Below, piece after piece: positions 53,725 to 63,320 of a DNA stretch of 64,000 nucleotides. The DNA comes from Pseudomonas sichuanensis. GTDB taxonomy: Bacteria > Pseudomonadota > Gammaproteobacteria > Pseudomonadales > Pseudomonadaceae. The notes below the pieces were generated by a model. The model saw only the letters and a list, made by a program, of their open reading frames with translations. It had not been told where the DNA came from and made no database searches. How positions within the stretch are numbered: position 1 is the stretch's first letter; the number at the start of each line of letters is the position of its first letter. The position numbers and the translations under genes are program-made. The stretch covers positions 124,001 to 188,000 of the forward strand of contig NZ_QKVM01000003.1 of NCBI RefSeq assembly GCF_003231305.1, read 5' to 3'.

Positions 53725-54507
53725 ATGGAATTCGTACTCTATCTGCTGTTGGGTGCCTGCGCCGGCGTGCTGGCCGGGCTGTTCGGCGTGGGGGGCGGCA
53801 TCATCATCGTGCCGGTGCTGGTGTTCAGCTTCACCTTGCAGGGCTTCGACCCTGCGGTCCTCACCCACCTGGCGGTTGGTACCTCGCTGGCCACCATCGT
53901 CTTCACCTCGATCAATGCCGTGCTCGAGCACCAGCGCAAAGGCGCGGTGCAGTGGCCGATCTTCACCTGGATGGCCGTGGGCATCCTGCTCGGTGCGCTG
54001 GTGGGGGCCAAGACTGCCTCGCTGATCCAGGGCCCGATGTTGCAGAAGATCATCGGCATATTCGCCCTGGTGATCGCCGTGCAGATGGCCCTGGACCTCA
54101 AGCCCAAGGCCAGCCGTGGCATCCCCGGCAAGCCTGGCCTGATCGGCGCCGGCGGCGTGATCGGCTGGGCCTCGGCGATTTTCGGCATCGGCGGTGGCTC
54201 GTTGACCGTGCCGTTCTTGACCTGGCGCAGCCTGCCCATGCAAAAAGCCGTGGCCACCTCGTCGGCCTGCGGCCTGCCGATCGCCCTGGCCAGTGCCTTG
54301 AGCTTCATGTGGCTTGGCTGGCACGAGGAGCACCTGCCGGCCCACAGTGTGGGTTATGTCTATTTGCCGGCGCTGGTCGGCATCGCCGTGACCAGCATGT
54401 TCTTTGCCCGCTTTGGCGCGCGCCTGGCGCACAGGCTGTCGCCGCGCCTGCTCAAGCGCCTATTCGCCGCGCTGCTGTTCTGCGTCGGCTTAAGTTTTCT
54501 GATTTGA
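53725..54507 (+). CDS. TSUP (TauE/SafE) family membrane exporter
   Basis: A 260-residue membrane protein with about eight helices and the two inverted family motifs [15 protein letters not shown] (near residue 20) and [15 protein letters not shown] (near 155). Members export sulfite or sulfoacetate. This one sits among conserved lgt-thyA genes rather than the sulfur island, so a sulfite role is only family-based, although TauD here would produce sulfite. AGGGG precedes the ATG 53725. Confidence 0.9.
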   Translation: MEFVLYLLLGACAGVLAGLFGVGGGIIIVPVLVFSFTLQGFDPAVLTHLAVGTSLATIVFTSINAVLEHQRKGAVQWPIFTWMAVGILLGALVGAKTASLIQGPMLQKIIGIFALVIAVQMALDLKPKASRGIPGKPGLIGAGGVIGWASAIFGIGGGSLTVPFLTWRSLPMQKAVATSSACGLPIALASALSFMWLGWHEEHLPAHSVGYVYLPALVGIAVTSMFFARFGARLAHRLSPRLLKRLFAALLFCVGLSFLI

Positions 54508-54523
54508 ACCAAGAGGAATATCC

Positions 54524-55333
54524 ATGCTGCCTTACCCGCAGATAGATCCCGTGGCCGTGGCCCTCGGGCCGCTGAAAATCCACTGGTACGGCCTGATGTA
54601 CCTGATCGGCATCGGCGGCGCCTGGCTGCTGGCCTCGCGCCGGCTCAACCGCTTCGACCCCACCTGGTCCCGCGAGAAACTGTCCGACCTGGTGTTCTGG
54701 CTGTCGATGGGTGTAATCGTCGGCGGGCGCCTGGGCTACGTGCTGTTCTACGACCTGCACCAGTACCTGGCCAACCCCACGCTGATCTTCGAAGTATGGA
54801 AAGGCGGCATGTCGTTCCACGGCGGCTTCATCGGCGTGATGCTGGCGGCGCTGTGGTTCGGCAAGCGCAACAACAAGTCGTTCTTCGAGCTGATGGACTT
54901 CGTCGCACCGCTGGTGCCGATCGGCCTGGGTGCCGGGCGCATCGGCAACTTCATCAACGCCGAACTGTGGGGCAAGGCCACCGACGTGCCGTGGGCCATG
55001 GTCTTCCCGCCGTTCAGCGATCCGGCGCAACTGCCGCGTCACCCGTCGCAGCTGTACCAGTTCGCCCTGGAAGGTGTGGCATTATTCGTCATCCTCTGGC
55101 TCTACTCGCGCAAGCCGCGCCCGACCATGGCCGTTTCCGGCATGTTCGCGCTGTTCTACGGCATCTTCCGCTTCATCGTGGAATTCGTGCGGGTGCCGGA
55201 TGCCCAGCTGGGCTACATTGCCTTTGGCTGGCTGACCATGGGTCAGTTGCTTTGCGTGCCGATGATCGTCGGCGGCATCTTCCTGATCTGGTGGGCCTAC
55301 AACCGTAAACCTACGGCCAAGGCCGCCGTCTGA
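54524..55333 (+). CDS. lgt: Prolipoprotein diacylglyceryl transferase
   Basis: A 269-residue inner-membrane enzyme that attaches diacylglycerol to lipobox cysteines. Signature [15 protein letters not shown] with the catalytic Arg, plus [12 protein letters not shown] (His) and the last transmembrane segments. AGAGGA lies before the ATG. Starts 16 bases after the exporter gene. Confidence 0.97.
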   Translation: MLPYPQIDPVAVALGPLKIHWYGLMYLIGIGGAWLLASRRLNRFDPTWSREKLSDLVFWLSMGVIVGGRLGYVLFYDLHQYLANPTLIFEVWKGGMSFHGGFIGVMLAALWFGKRNNKSFFELMDFVAPLVPIGLGAGRIGNFINAELWGKATDVPWAMVFPPFSDPAQLPRHPSQLYQFALEGVALFVILWLYSRKPRPTMAVSGMFALFYGIFRFIVEFVRVPDAQLGYIAFGWLTMGQLLCVPMIVGGIFLIWWAYNRKPTAKAAV

Positions 55334-55338
55334 TTCCC

Positions 55339-55370
55339 ACGGCAGGGGCGATCCCCCTGCCGTTCTTGTT
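55339..55370 (+). terminator. Weak hairpin terminator between lgt and thyA
   Basis: Stem ACGGCAGGGG/CCCCTGCCGT with a five-base loop and T-rich TCTTGTT tail, immediately after lgt. It may be an attenuating signal since thyA starts 11 bases on. Confidence 0.6.
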
Positions 55371-55381
55371 ACAGGTAAGCG

Positions 55382-56353
55382 ATGAAACAGTATCTAGATC
55401 TGGTCCGTGACGTCATCGACAACGGCACGCTGCAGGAAAACCGCACCGGCACCCGCACCATCAGCCTGCCGGGCGCCATGCTGCGTTTCGACCTGCAAAA
55501 AGGCTTCCCCGCCATCACCACGCGCAAGCTGGCATTCAAGTCGGCGATCGGCGAGATGGTGGGCTTTCTGCGTGGCGTGAAGAACGCCGGCGAGTTCCGC
55601 GAACTGGGCTGCAAGGTCTGGGACCAGAACGCCAACGAAAACGCCCAGTGGCTGGCCAACCCGTTCCGCCTGGGCCATGACGACCTTGGCGAAATCTACG
55701 GCGTGCAATGGCGCCAGTGGCCGGGCTACAAGCGCATCGCGCTGAGCAACCCGGCCGCCATCGCCATGGCCGAGAAGGCCGGTTTCCGCCAGATCGCCCA
55801 GGACGAGGAGGACGGCCAGGCGTTCGTCATCCTGTACAAGGCCATCGACCAGGTGCGCCAGTGCCTGGACACCATTGCCAACGACCCGGGCAGCCGCCGC
55901 ATCCTGTTCCACGGCTGGAACTGCGCCCAGCTCGACGAGATGGCCCTGCCGCCGTGCCACCTGCTGTACCAGTTCCACCCGAATGTCGAGACCAAGGAAA
56001 TCTCCCTGACCCTCTACATCCGCTCCAACGACCTGGGCCTGGGCACGCCGTTCAACCTCACCGAAGGCGCCGCGCTGCTGTCGCTGTTCGGCCGCCTGAC
56101 CGGCTACACCCCGCGCTGGTTCACCTACTTCATCGGCGATGCCCATGTGTACGAGAACCACCTGGACATGCTCAACGAGCAGATGAAGCGCGAGCCGCTG
56201 GCGGCGCCGAAGCTGGTGATCAGTGACCGCGTGCCGGCGTTTGCCGAGACCGGCAAGTACGAGCCGGAGTGGCTGGAGAAGATCGAGCCGAGTGATTTCT
56301 GGCTGGAAGGCTATGAGCACCATGCGCCGATGACGGCGCCGATGGCGGTCTGA
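55382..56353 (+). CDS. thyA: Thymidylate synthase ThyA
   Basis: A 323-residue enzyme making dTMP from dUMP using methylenetetrahydrofolate. The catalytic Cys is residue 192 in [24 protein letters not shown] is the nucleotide-binding block. Compared with E. coli ThyA (264 residues, Cys146) there are about 46 extra residues between YGVQWRQWP and [10 protein letters not shown] (about 115-153), an insert in the small domain. ACAGG lies before the ATG. Confidence 0.95.
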   Translation: MKQYLDLVRDVIDNGTLQENRTGTRTISLPGAMLRFDLQKGFPAITTRKLAFKSAIGEMVGFLRGVKNAGEFRELGCKVWDQNANENAQWLANPFRLGHDDLGEIYGVQWRQWPGYKRIALSNPAAIAMAEKAGFRQIAQDEEDGQAFVILYKAIDQVRQCLDTIANDPGSRRILFHGWNCAQLDEMALPPCHLLYQFHPNVETKEISLTLYIRSNDLGLGTPFNLTEGAALLSLFGRLTGYTPRWFTYFIGDAHVYENHLDMLNEQMKREPLAAPKLVISDRVPAFAETGKYEPEWLEKIEPSDFWLEGYEHHAPMTAPMAV

Positions 56354-56380
56354 CAGATCCTCATCGTCTGAGCTGACGCT

Positions 56381-56448
56381 ATCGCGGGGCAAGCCCGCTC
56401 CCACGCAAGCTAAACGCAGGCTGCGTGGGAGCGGGCTTGCCCCGCGAT
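56381..56448. repeat. Palindromic repeat, type A
   Basis: Exact 24-base arms with a 20-base loop that itself has GCAAGC...GC pairing; between convergent thyA and cadR. Confidence 0.9.
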
Positions 56449-56458
56449 GCTTTTGGCC

Positions 56459-56902
56459 TCAATGCCCATGGCTACGCCCCACATGCGAATGCTCGGTCTC
56501 CGGCACCGACACTGCCCCATTGGTCTCCAGCTGCTGCAGGATCGCGCACTCATTCCCCTGCGCATTGCACTGCTGCCTTAGCTCCACCAGCTGCGTCTGC
56601 AGCGCCAGCAACCCGTCGATCCTCGCCTGCACATGCTCGATATGCTCGTCGATCAGCGCATTGACGCTGCCGCACGAACCTTCCGGGCTGTCGCGCAGGC
56701 GCAACAGGCTGCGGATTTCGTCGAGGGTCATGTCCAGGGTGCGGCAGTTGCGGATGAACGTCAGCCGCTCCACGTGGGCCTGGGTGTACAGCCGGTAGTT
56801 GCCATCGGTGCGGGCGGGCTCGGGCAGCAGTTGCTCGCGCTCGTAGTAGCGAATGGTCTCCACGGCGCAATCAGTGGCCTTGGCCAGTTCTCCGATCTTC
56901 AT
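56459..56902 (-). CDS. cadR: CadR, MerR-family cadmium/zinc regulator
   Basis: A 147-residue metal-responsive activator. The N-terminal winged helix (MKIGELAKATDCAVETIRYY) is MerR type. Metal-binding cysteines are Cys77, Cys112 and Cys119, the CadR set; a His-rich tail HSHVGRSHGH adds a second metal site, as in P. putida CadR. It represses and, with Cd/Zn, activates the divergent cadA promoter by untwisting it. Confidence 0.95.
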   Translation of the reverse strand: MKIGELAKATDCAVETIRYYEREQLLPEPARTDGNYRLYTQAHVERLTFIRNCRTLDMTLDEIRSLLRLRDSPEGSCGSVNALIDEHIEHVQARIDGLLALQTQLVELRQQCNAQGNECAILQQLETNGAVSVPETEHSHVGRSHGH

Positions 56903-56923
56903 GGCAAATCTCCTGCAGAGGGC

Positions 56924-56954
56924 TTGACCCTATAGTGGCTACAGGGTGTTCACT
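56924..56954 (+). promoter_or_regulatory. cadA: MerR-type operator/promoter for cadA
   Basis: TTGACC (-35, 56924-56929) followed by an inverted repeat ACCCTATAGTGGCTACAGGGT (56927-56947) and a poor -10 (TTCACT, 56949-56954), 19 bases apart, longer than the 17 preferred by sigma-70. This spacing and dyad are the mark of MerR-family control. Confidence 0.85.
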
Positions 56955-57013
56955 TGGCAACAACCCGCTCTGTGGATAACTGCAGAGGCCAGTGCTCAGT
57001 TAAGGATGATTCC

Positions 57014-59266
57014 ATGAACCAGCCTGTCAGCCCCGAACACAAGCATGACCACGGCCATGACCACGCGCATGGTGATAAAGGCCATAGCCACGACACCCAT
57101 GCCCACAGCTGCTGCGGTGCCAGTGCCGCGCCGGCCCTGGTGCAACTGACCGAAAAGGCCAGCGCCGGGGCGCAGCTCAGCCGTTTCCGCATCCAGGCCA
57201 TGGACTGCCCGACCGAGCAGACCCTGATCCAGGACAAGCTGGGCAAGATGGCCGGCATCGAGCAGCTGGAATTCAACCTGATCAACCGCGTGCTGGGGGT
57301 ACGCCACACCCTCGACGGCACCGCCGAGATCGAACGCGCCATCGACAGCCTGGGTATGCAGGCCGAACCGCTGGGCGGTGAAGATGAGCCCGGTGCCGCG
57401 CCTGCCGTCAAGACCCGCTGGTGGCCGCTGGCGCTGTCGGGTGTGGCGGCCATCGCCGCTGAACTCGTGCACTTCTCCGCCCTTGCCCCAGAGTGGGTGG
57501 TCGCTGCATTGGCCCTGGCCGCCATCCTCGGCTGCGGCCTGGGCACCTACAAGAAGGGCTGGATCGCCCTGAAGAACCGCAACCTCAACATCAACGCGCT
57601 GATGAGCATCGCCGTGACCGGTGCCGTGCTGATCGGCCAGTGGCCGGAAGCGGCCATGGTGATGGTGCTGTTCACCGTCGCCGAGCTGATCGAGGCCCGC
57701 TCGCTGGACCGTGCGCGCAACGCGATCGGAGGCCTGATGCAACTGGCGCCGGACATGGCGACCGTGCAGCAGGCTGACGGCCAGTGGCGCGAAGTCGAGG
57801 TGCGCGAGGTGGCGCTGGGCGCCCTGGTGCGGGTGCGCCCGGGTGAGCGCATCGGCCTGGACGGCGAGGTGGTCAGTGGGCAATCCAGCGTCGATCAGGC
57901 ACCGATCACCGGCGAAAGCCTGCCGGTCGAGAAGGGCGTGGGCGACAAACTGTTCGCCGGTACCATCAACCAGGCCGGTTCGCTGGAGTACCGCGTCACC
58001 GCCGCCGCCGGCCAGTCGACCCTGGCGCGCATCATCAAGGCGGTCGAGGAGGCCCAGGGCGCCCGTGCGCCGACCCAGCGCTTCGTCGACCAGTTCTCGC
58101 GCATCTACACCCCGGTGGTGTTCGCCGTGGCCTTGGCCGTGGCGATCATCCCGCCGCTGTTCATGGCCGGCGCCTGGTTCGACTGGATCTACCGCGCCCT
58201 GGTGCTGTTGGTGGTGGCCTGCCCGTGCGCCTTGGTGATCTCCACCCCGGTGACCATTGTCAGCGGCCTGGCCGCTGCCGCGCGCAAGGGCATCCTGATC
58301 AAGGGCGGTGTGTACCTGGAGGGTGGGCGCAAGCTGGACTTCCTGGCCCTGGACAAGACCGGCACCATCACCCACGGCAAGCCGGTGCAAACCGACAGCA
58401 AGGTGCTCGACCCGTTGTTCGAAGGCCGCGCCCAGGCGCTGGCGGCAAGCCTCGCCGACCGTTCCGACCACCCGGTGTCCGGCGCCATCGCGCTCTTCGC
58501 CAAGGGGCAAGCCCTGGCCCTGAGCGAAGTCACCGAGTTCGCCGCCTTGGCCGGCCGTGGCGTGCGCGGCGACATCGACGGTGAAACTTACCACTTGGGT
58601 AACCATCGCCTGGTCGAGGAGCTGGGCCTGTGCTCGCCGCAGCTCGAGGCCGAGCTCGACCAGCTGGAGCGCCAGGGCAAGACCGTGGTGCTGCTGCTCG
58701 ACCGCAGCGGCCCGCTGGCGCTCTTCGCCGTGGCCGACACGGTCAAGGACAGCAGCCGCCAGGCCATTGCCGAACTGCATGAACTCGGTATCAAGACGGT
58801 CATGCTGACCGGCGACAATCCTCACACCGCCCAGGCTATCGCCGCCCAGGTGGGGATCGACCGGGCCGAGGGCAACCTGCTGCCGGCGGACAAGCTCGCC
58901 ACCATCGAGCGCCTGTACGCCGAGGGCCATCGGGTCGGCATGGTCGGTGACGGCATCAACGACGCGCCGGCCCTGGCCCGCGCCGAGATCGGTTTCGCCA
59001 TGGCTGCCGCCGGTACCGACACGGCCATCGAGACCGCCGACGTGGCGCTGATGGACGATGACTTGCGCAAAATCCCGGCGTTCGTCAGGCTGTCGCGCCA
59101 AAGTGCGGCGATCCTCACCCAGAACATCGTGCTGGCCCTGGGGATCAAGGCGATATTCCTGGCAATCACGTTTGCCGGCATGGCCACCATGTGGATGGCA
59201 GTGTTCGCCGACATGGGCGTGAGTTTGCTGGTGGTGTTCAACGGCCTGCGCCTGCTGCGCAAGTAG
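57014..59266 (+). CDS. cadA: Cd/Zn/Pb P-type ATPase CadA
   Basis: A 750-residue heavy-metal efflux ATPase. Residues 9-33 are His-rich ([22 protein letters not shown]) and precede CC at 33-34. One HMA domain has MDCPTEQT (Cys65, Glu68) instead of MxCxxC, the zinc/cadmium form. CPC is at 403-405 and the phosphorylated Asp is 447 in [19 protein letters not shown] follows. Exports Cd and Zn to the periplasm. AAGGA precedes the ATG 57014. Confidence 0.95.
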   Translation: MNQPVSPEHKHDHGHDHAHGDKGHSHDTHAHSCCGASAAPALVQLTEKASAGAQLSRFRIQAMDCPTEQTLIQDKLGKMAGIEQLEFNLINRVLGVRHTLDGTAEIERAIDSLGMQAEPLGGEDEPGAAPAVKTRWWPLALSGVAAIAAELVHFSALAPEWVVAALALAAILGCGLGTYKKGWIALKNRNLNINALMSIAVTGAVLIGQWPEAAMVMVLFTVAELIEARSLDRARNAIGGLMQLAPDMATVQQADGQWREVEVREVALGALVRVRPGERIGLDGEVVSGQSSVDQAPITGESLPVEKGVGDKLFAGTINQAGSLEYRVTAAAGQSTLARIIKAVEEAQGARAPTQRFVDQFSRIYTPVVFAVALAVAIIPPLFMAGAWFDWIYRALVLLVVACPCALVISTPVTIVSGLAAAARKGILIKGGVYLEGGRKLDFLALDKTGTITHGKPVQTDSKVLDPLFEGRAQALAASLADRSDHPVSGAIALFAKGQALALSEVTEFAALAGRGVRGDIDGETYHLGNHRLVEELGLCSPQLEAELDQLERQGKTVVLLLDRSGPLALFAVADTVKDSSRQAIAELHELGIKTVMLTGDNPHTAQAIAAQVGIDRAEGNLLPADKLATIERLYAEGHRVGMVGDGINDAPALARAEIGFAMAAAGTDTAIETADVALMDDDLRKIPAFVRLSRQSAAILTQNIVLALGIKAIFLAITFAGMATMWMAVFADMGVSLLVVFNGLRLLRK

Positions 59267-59297
59267 CACAGCGCTCAGCTCTGCCCAACATGGCAAC

Positions 59298-59382
59298 GTG
59301 GGAGCGGGCTTGCCCCGCGATGGGATGGCGCCGGCGGCGCCGATATCGCGGGGCAAGTTGTTTCGGCGCGCCAGCGCTCCCA
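59298..59382. repeat. Palindromic repeat, asymmetric with long arm
   Basis: Left arm is the short 24-base form; right arm is the 39-base form, whose complement begins GTGGGAGCGCTGGCGCGCCG and ends CTTGCCCCGCGAT. Same long form as at 18677-18715, inverted. Confidence 0.85.
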
Positions 59383-59418
59383 CAGTTCATGCATCTGTTC
59401 CACAAGAGGTTATCCCCA

Positions 59419-60288
59419 ATGCTCAGTGCCGAGCTCAAAGCCTTCTACATGGTGGCCCGCCAGGGCAGCATCACCTTGGCTGCGAAAAAGCTCGGGCTCA
59501 GCCAGCCCACGGTGACCACGCAGATCCGCAACCTCGAAAGCCAGTACAACGTCGAGCTGTTCTACCGTGGCGGCCGGCGCCTGGTGCTGAGCGAGGAGGG
59601 CGTGCGCCTGCTGCCGATGGTCAAGGCGCTGCTGCAGCAGGAAGCCGACATCGAGTTCGAACTGCGCAACAGCGGCCAGGCCCAGGGCAGCCTGCGCATC
59701 GCCGCCACCGCGCCGTACTACATCCTGGACCTTGTGAAGATCTTCCGCGAGCGCCTGCCCCAGGTAGAGGTGGCGGTGGAGATCGGCAACTCGCAGCAGG
59801 TGCTGGAAATGCTCGAGGACTACCGGGTGGATATCGCCGCCTCATCGCAACTGCTCGAAGACGCACGCCTGGTGCGCCGGGTGCTGGGCACCGACCCGCT
59901 GGTGCTGGCGGTACACCGTAACCACCCTTTGGCACAGCGCCAGGCGGTGTCGATCGACGTGGTGGCCGGGCATTGCCTGTTGATGCGCGAGAAGGGCTCG
60001 ACCACCCGCAAGCTCACCGAGCAGATGCTGCAGGACGCCGGGGTGAAGGCCGGGGCGCTGCTGGAGATCGGCAGCCGTGAGTCGATCCGCGAGGCGGTGT
60101 TGCGCAATATCGGCATCAGCATCATTGCCCGCCATGAGGTGCCGCATAACCCCGAGCTGCGGGTGCTGGCGCTGGACGATGCGCCGGTGATGCACGAGTA
60201 CCTGTATTGCCTGAAGGAGCGCCGCCAGGCGCGGTTGCCGGCGGCGTTTCTGGGGGTGGCGCAGGAAGTGGTGGGTTCGCAGTTCTGA
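59419..60288 (+). CDS. LysR-family regulator, likely of phosphonate transporter
   Basis: A 289-residue LysR-type regulator. N-terminal helix-turn-helix (FYMVARQGSITLAAKKLGLS, then QPTVTTQIRNLE) and a CysB-like effector domain. It lies in the same orientation upstream of the aminoethylphosphonate-type transporter, so it is likely its regulator and the inducer may be 2-aminoethylphosphonate. AAGAGG precedes ATG 59419; the frame upstream covers a palindromic repeat. Confidence 0.88.
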   Translation: MLSAELKAFYMVARQGSITLAAKKLGLSQPTVTTQIRNLESQYNVELFYRGGRRLVLSEEGVRLLPMVKALLQQEADIEFELRNSGQAQGSLRIAATAPYYILDLVKIFRERLPQVEVAVEIGNSQQVLEMLEDYRVDIAASSQLLEDARLVRRVLGTDPLVLAVHRNHPLAQRQAVSIDVVAGHCLLMREKGSTTRKLTEQMLQDAGVKAGALLEIGSRESIREAVLRNIGISIIARHEVPHNPELRVLALDDAPVMHEYLYCLKERRQARLPAAFLGVAQEVVGSQF

Positions 60289-60310
60289 CAGTTCTCTACG
60301 GGTTGCACCG

Positions 60311-60390
60311 GCCTCATCGCCGGCAAGCCGGCTCCCACAGGGTTAGCGCCGACCTGCTCTTGTGGGAGCTGGCTTGCCAGCGATAGGGCC
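60311..60390. repeat. Palindromic repeat, type D, imperfect
   Basis: Arms GCCTCATCGCCGGCAAGCCG and TGGCTTGCCAGCGATAGGGC with several changes (CTGGCTTGCCAG in the right arm); the most decayed copy. Confidence 0.8.
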
Positions 60391-60505
60391 CTCAAGGCCA
60401 CTACAAAATCTGCCTATACCACTATCGCCGGCTTTTGCCCCAACGCCACAGAACCTTCGCACAGCCTGCCTAGCATGGCCCCCATCGCTTCGATGAGGAC
60501 TTGCC

Positions 60506-61564
60506 ATGAACCACGTCACCCCGGGCGCACAGATGAAAGTGCGCGGCATCCACAAACGCTTCGGTGCCTTCACCGCGCTCAACGACGTGTCCCTGGACAT
60601 CGCCGCTGGCGAGCTGGTGTGCCTGCTCGGCCCCTCGGGCTGCGGCAAGACCACCCTGCTGCGCTGCATCGCCGGCCTGGAACGCCAGGACCGCGGCACC
60701 CTGTACATCGGCGATCGCGACATCTCCGAGCTGCCGCCCCAGGCCCGTGACTACGGCATCCTGTTCCAGTCCTACGCGCTGTTCCCCAACCTCACCGTCG
60801 CAGCCAACATCGCCTACGGCCTGACCGCCAGCAGCCGTGACCAGGTGCGCGAGCGCGTCAGCGAGATGCTCGAGCTGGTCGGCCTGTCGGGCAGCGAAAA
60901 GAAATACCCCGGCCAACTCTCCGGCGGCCAGCAGCAACGCGTGGCCCTGGCCCGGGCCCTGGCTCCCCGGCCATCGCTGCTGTTGCTCGACGAACCGATG
61001 TCGGCACTCGACGCCCGGGTTCGCGAGCACCTGTGCACCGAGCTGCGCCAGCTGCAACGCCAACTGGGCATCACCACGCTGATGGTGACCCACAACCAGG
61101 ACGAGGCCATGCTGATGGCCGACCGCATCGCCGTGATGAACAACGGCCAGGTCGAGCAGTACGCCACCCCGCAGGCAATCTACGACCAGCCGGCCACGCC
61201 GTTCGTCGCCGAGTTCGTCGGCCAGGGCAACTGGCTGCCGTTCCAGCGCAGCAGCGACAGCCATGCCCAGGTCGGCAGCATGAACATGCGCCTGGCGGCC
61301 AACGCCGGCCGTGCCAGCAGCGGCCGCTTGTTCTGTCGCCCCGAGGCGATCACCGTGAACCCGGTGGTGCACGAGGAAAACCTGTTCCCGGCCAAGGTCC
61401 GCGAGATCACCTTCCTCGGCAACCGCTGCCGCATGAGCTTCGAGCTCAAGGCCCTGCCGGGCCATGCCCTGCTCGCCGAGCTTGCGCCAGAAGCCATGCC
61501 GCGCCTGGGCTCGCAGGACATCTGGGTGGCCCTGCCACCGCAGAGCCTGCAGGTGTTTGCCTGA
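60506..61564 (+). CDS. 2-Aminoethylphosphonate-type ABC transporter ATPase
   Basis: A 352-residue ATPase of the spermidine/iron/phosphonate type. Walker A GPSGCGKTT, signature LSGGQQQRVALARAL, Walker B LLLLDEPMSALDARV, switch THNQDEA, then a C-terminal TOBE-like domain (from about 245). Similar to the PhnT-type subunit. ATG 60506 (MNHVTPGAQ). The permease starts one base after its stop. Confidence 0.9.
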   Translation: MNHVTPGAQMKVRGIHKRFGAFTALNDVSLDIAAGELVCLLGPSGCGKTTLLRCIAGLERQDRGTLYIGDRDISELPPQARDYGILFQSYALFPNLTVAANIAYGLTASSRDQVRERVSEMLELVGLSGSEKKYPGQLSGGQQQRVALARALAPRPSLLLLDEPMSALDARVREHLCTELRQLQRQLGITTLMVTHNQDEAMLMADRIAVMNNGQVEQYATPQAIYDQPATPFVAEFVGQGNWLPFQRSSDSHAQVGSMNMRLAANAGRASSGRLFCRPEAITVNPVVHEENLFPAKVREITFLGNRCRMSFELKALPGHALLAELAPEAMPRLGSQDIWVALPPQSLQVFA

Positions 61565-61565
61565 G

Positions 61566-63290
61566 ATGGCCGCGCCCATGACCCTGCCCCTGAACACCGC
61601 CAAGGCCGCGCCGCGCAGTGGCGTCGCCTTCGGTGACCGGCTGTTCGTCGTTGGTGGCAAGAGCCTGCTGCTGATCCTGCTGGTGCTGGCGGTGCTGATG
61701 CCGTTGCTGGCGATCTTCTGGAAAGGCTTCAGTGCCGATGCCGGCCAGGGCGGTGGCCTGGTGGCGGCCCGCGAGCTGTTCGCCAGCGCCAACTTCCACT
61801 GGCTGCTCGGTAACAGCCTGTCGGTGGCCTTCACCGTCGCGGCCATCGTCGTGCCGCTGGCCTACCTGTTCGCCTATGCCCTGCAACGCACGCTGATCCC
61901 GGCCAAGGGCCTGTGGCGCGGCATTTCCTTGCTGCCGCTGCTGGCGCCGTCGATGCTGCCGGCCATCGCCCTGGTGTACCTGTTCGGCAACCAGGGCCTG
62001 CTGCGCGGGCTGCTCAGCGACAACATCTACGGCTTCTGGGGCATCGTCCTCGGCGAGGCCATCTACACCTTCCCCCATGCCCTGATGATCCTGCTGTCGG
62101 CGCTGTCGCTGGCCGATGCCCGGCTGTTCGATGCCGCGTCGAGCATGGGTGCCGGGCCAGCCCGGGCCTTCTTCAGCATCACCTGGCCGGCCACGCGCCA
62201 GGCGGTATTCGCCGCGTTCTGCCTGGTGTTCACCCTGACCATCACCGACTTCGGCGTGCCCGTGGTGGTCGGTGGCGACTATCAGGTGCTGGCGCTGGAA
62301 GCCTACAAGGCGGTGGTCGGCCAGCAACAGTTCGGCCGTGGCGCGCTGATCGGCATGGTGCTGCTGGTGCCGGCCTTGCTCAGCTTTGCTGTCGATGCCT
62401 GGCTGCGCCGCCGCCAGGGCGACGCCATGAGCGGCCGCGCCCAGGTGTTCGAGCCCAAGCCATCCAGGCTGCGCGATGCCTGCTTCCTGGCCCTGGTGCT
62501 GGTGGTGTGCGCGGCGTTGCTGGCGGTGATCGGCATGGCGGTGTATTCGTCGCTGGTCAAGTTCTGGCCCTACAACCTGTCGCTGTCGCTGAACCACTAT
62601 CAGTTCGACGACACCGCAGGTGGCGGCTGGCTGGCCTATCGCAACAGCGTGACCATGGCCCTGTGCACCGCGCTGATCGGCAGCGTGATCATCTTCAGCG
62701 GCGCCTACCTGATGGAGAAGACCCAAGGCCAACGCCTGCTCAACCAGGCCCTGCGTCTGCTCAGCTTCATCCCCATGGCCGTGCCCGGCCTGGTACTCGG
62801 CCTGGGCTACGTGTTCTTCTTCAACCTCAACGGCAACCCGCTGCATGTGTTCTACGGCAGCATGGCGCTGCTGGTGGTGTGCACCATCGCCCACTACCTG
62901 ACCACCGCGCAGATGACCGCCACCACCGCGCTGCGCCAGCTCGACGGTGAGTTCGAAGCCGCCGCGCTGTCGCTCAAGGCGCCGCTGTACAAGCATTTCA
63001 TGCGCGTCACCGTACCGATTTGCCTGCCGGCGCTGCTGGACATCACCCGCTACCTGTTCGTCTCGGGCATGACCACCGTGTCGGCGGCGATCTTCCTCTA
63101 CAGCCCCGACACCATCCTTGCTGCCGTGGCCGTGCTGAACATGGATGACGCCGGCAACGTTGGCGGCGCCGCCGCCATGTCCACCCTGATCCTGCTCACC
63201 AGCGCCGCCGCCTCGCTGCTGCTGGCCGCGGCTTCACGCGGCCTGCTGCGCCGCTCCCAGGCCTGGCGCCAGCGCGCCCCTGGCCATTGA
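61566..63290 (+). CDS. 2-Aminoethylphosphonate-type permease, two domains fused
   Basis: A 574-residue permease with about 12 helices, made of two FbpB/PhnU-like halves: the first with DAASSMGAGPARAFFSITWP as EAA loop, the second with EAAALSLKAPLYKHFMRVTVP. One fused protein replaces the usual permease pair. ATG 61566 comes one base after the ATPase stop; an ATG at 61578 is an alternative. Confidence 0.9.
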   Translation: MAAPMTLPLNTAKAAPRSGVAFGDRLFVVGGKSLLLILLVLAVLMPLLAIFWKGFSADAGQGGGLVAARELFASANFHWLLGNSLSVAFTVAAIVVPLAYLFAYALQRTLIPAKGLWRGISLLPLLAPSMLPAIALVYLFGNQGLLRGLLSDNIYGFWGIVLGEAIYTFPHALMILLSALSLADARLFDAASSMGAGPARAFFSITWPATRQAVFAAFCLVFTLTITDFGVPVVVGGDYQVLALEAYKAVVGQQQFGRGALIGMVLLVPALLSFAVDAWLRRRQGDAMSGRAQVFEPKPSRLRDACFLALVLVVCAALLAVIGMAVYSSLVKFWPYNLSLSLNHYQFDDTAGGGWLAYRNSVTMALCTALIGSVIIFSGAYLMEKTQGQRLLNQALRLLSFIPMAVPGLVLGLGYVFFFNLNGNPLHVFYGSMALLVVCTIAHYLTTAQMTATTALRQLDGEFEAAALSLKAPLYKHFMRVTVPICLPALLDITRYLFVSGMTTVSAAIFLYSPDTILAAVAVLNMDDAGNVGGAAAMSTLILLTSAAASLLLAAASRGLLRRSQAWRQRAPGH

Positions 63291-63320
63291 CCGACTGCCC
63301 ACAACGATAGGAACCGCACC

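Noticed and set aside
56996-59383. Minus-strand open frame of about 795 codons opposite cadA
   Set aside because: Shadow of cadA; no domain-like content, and cadA has every P-type ATPase motif.
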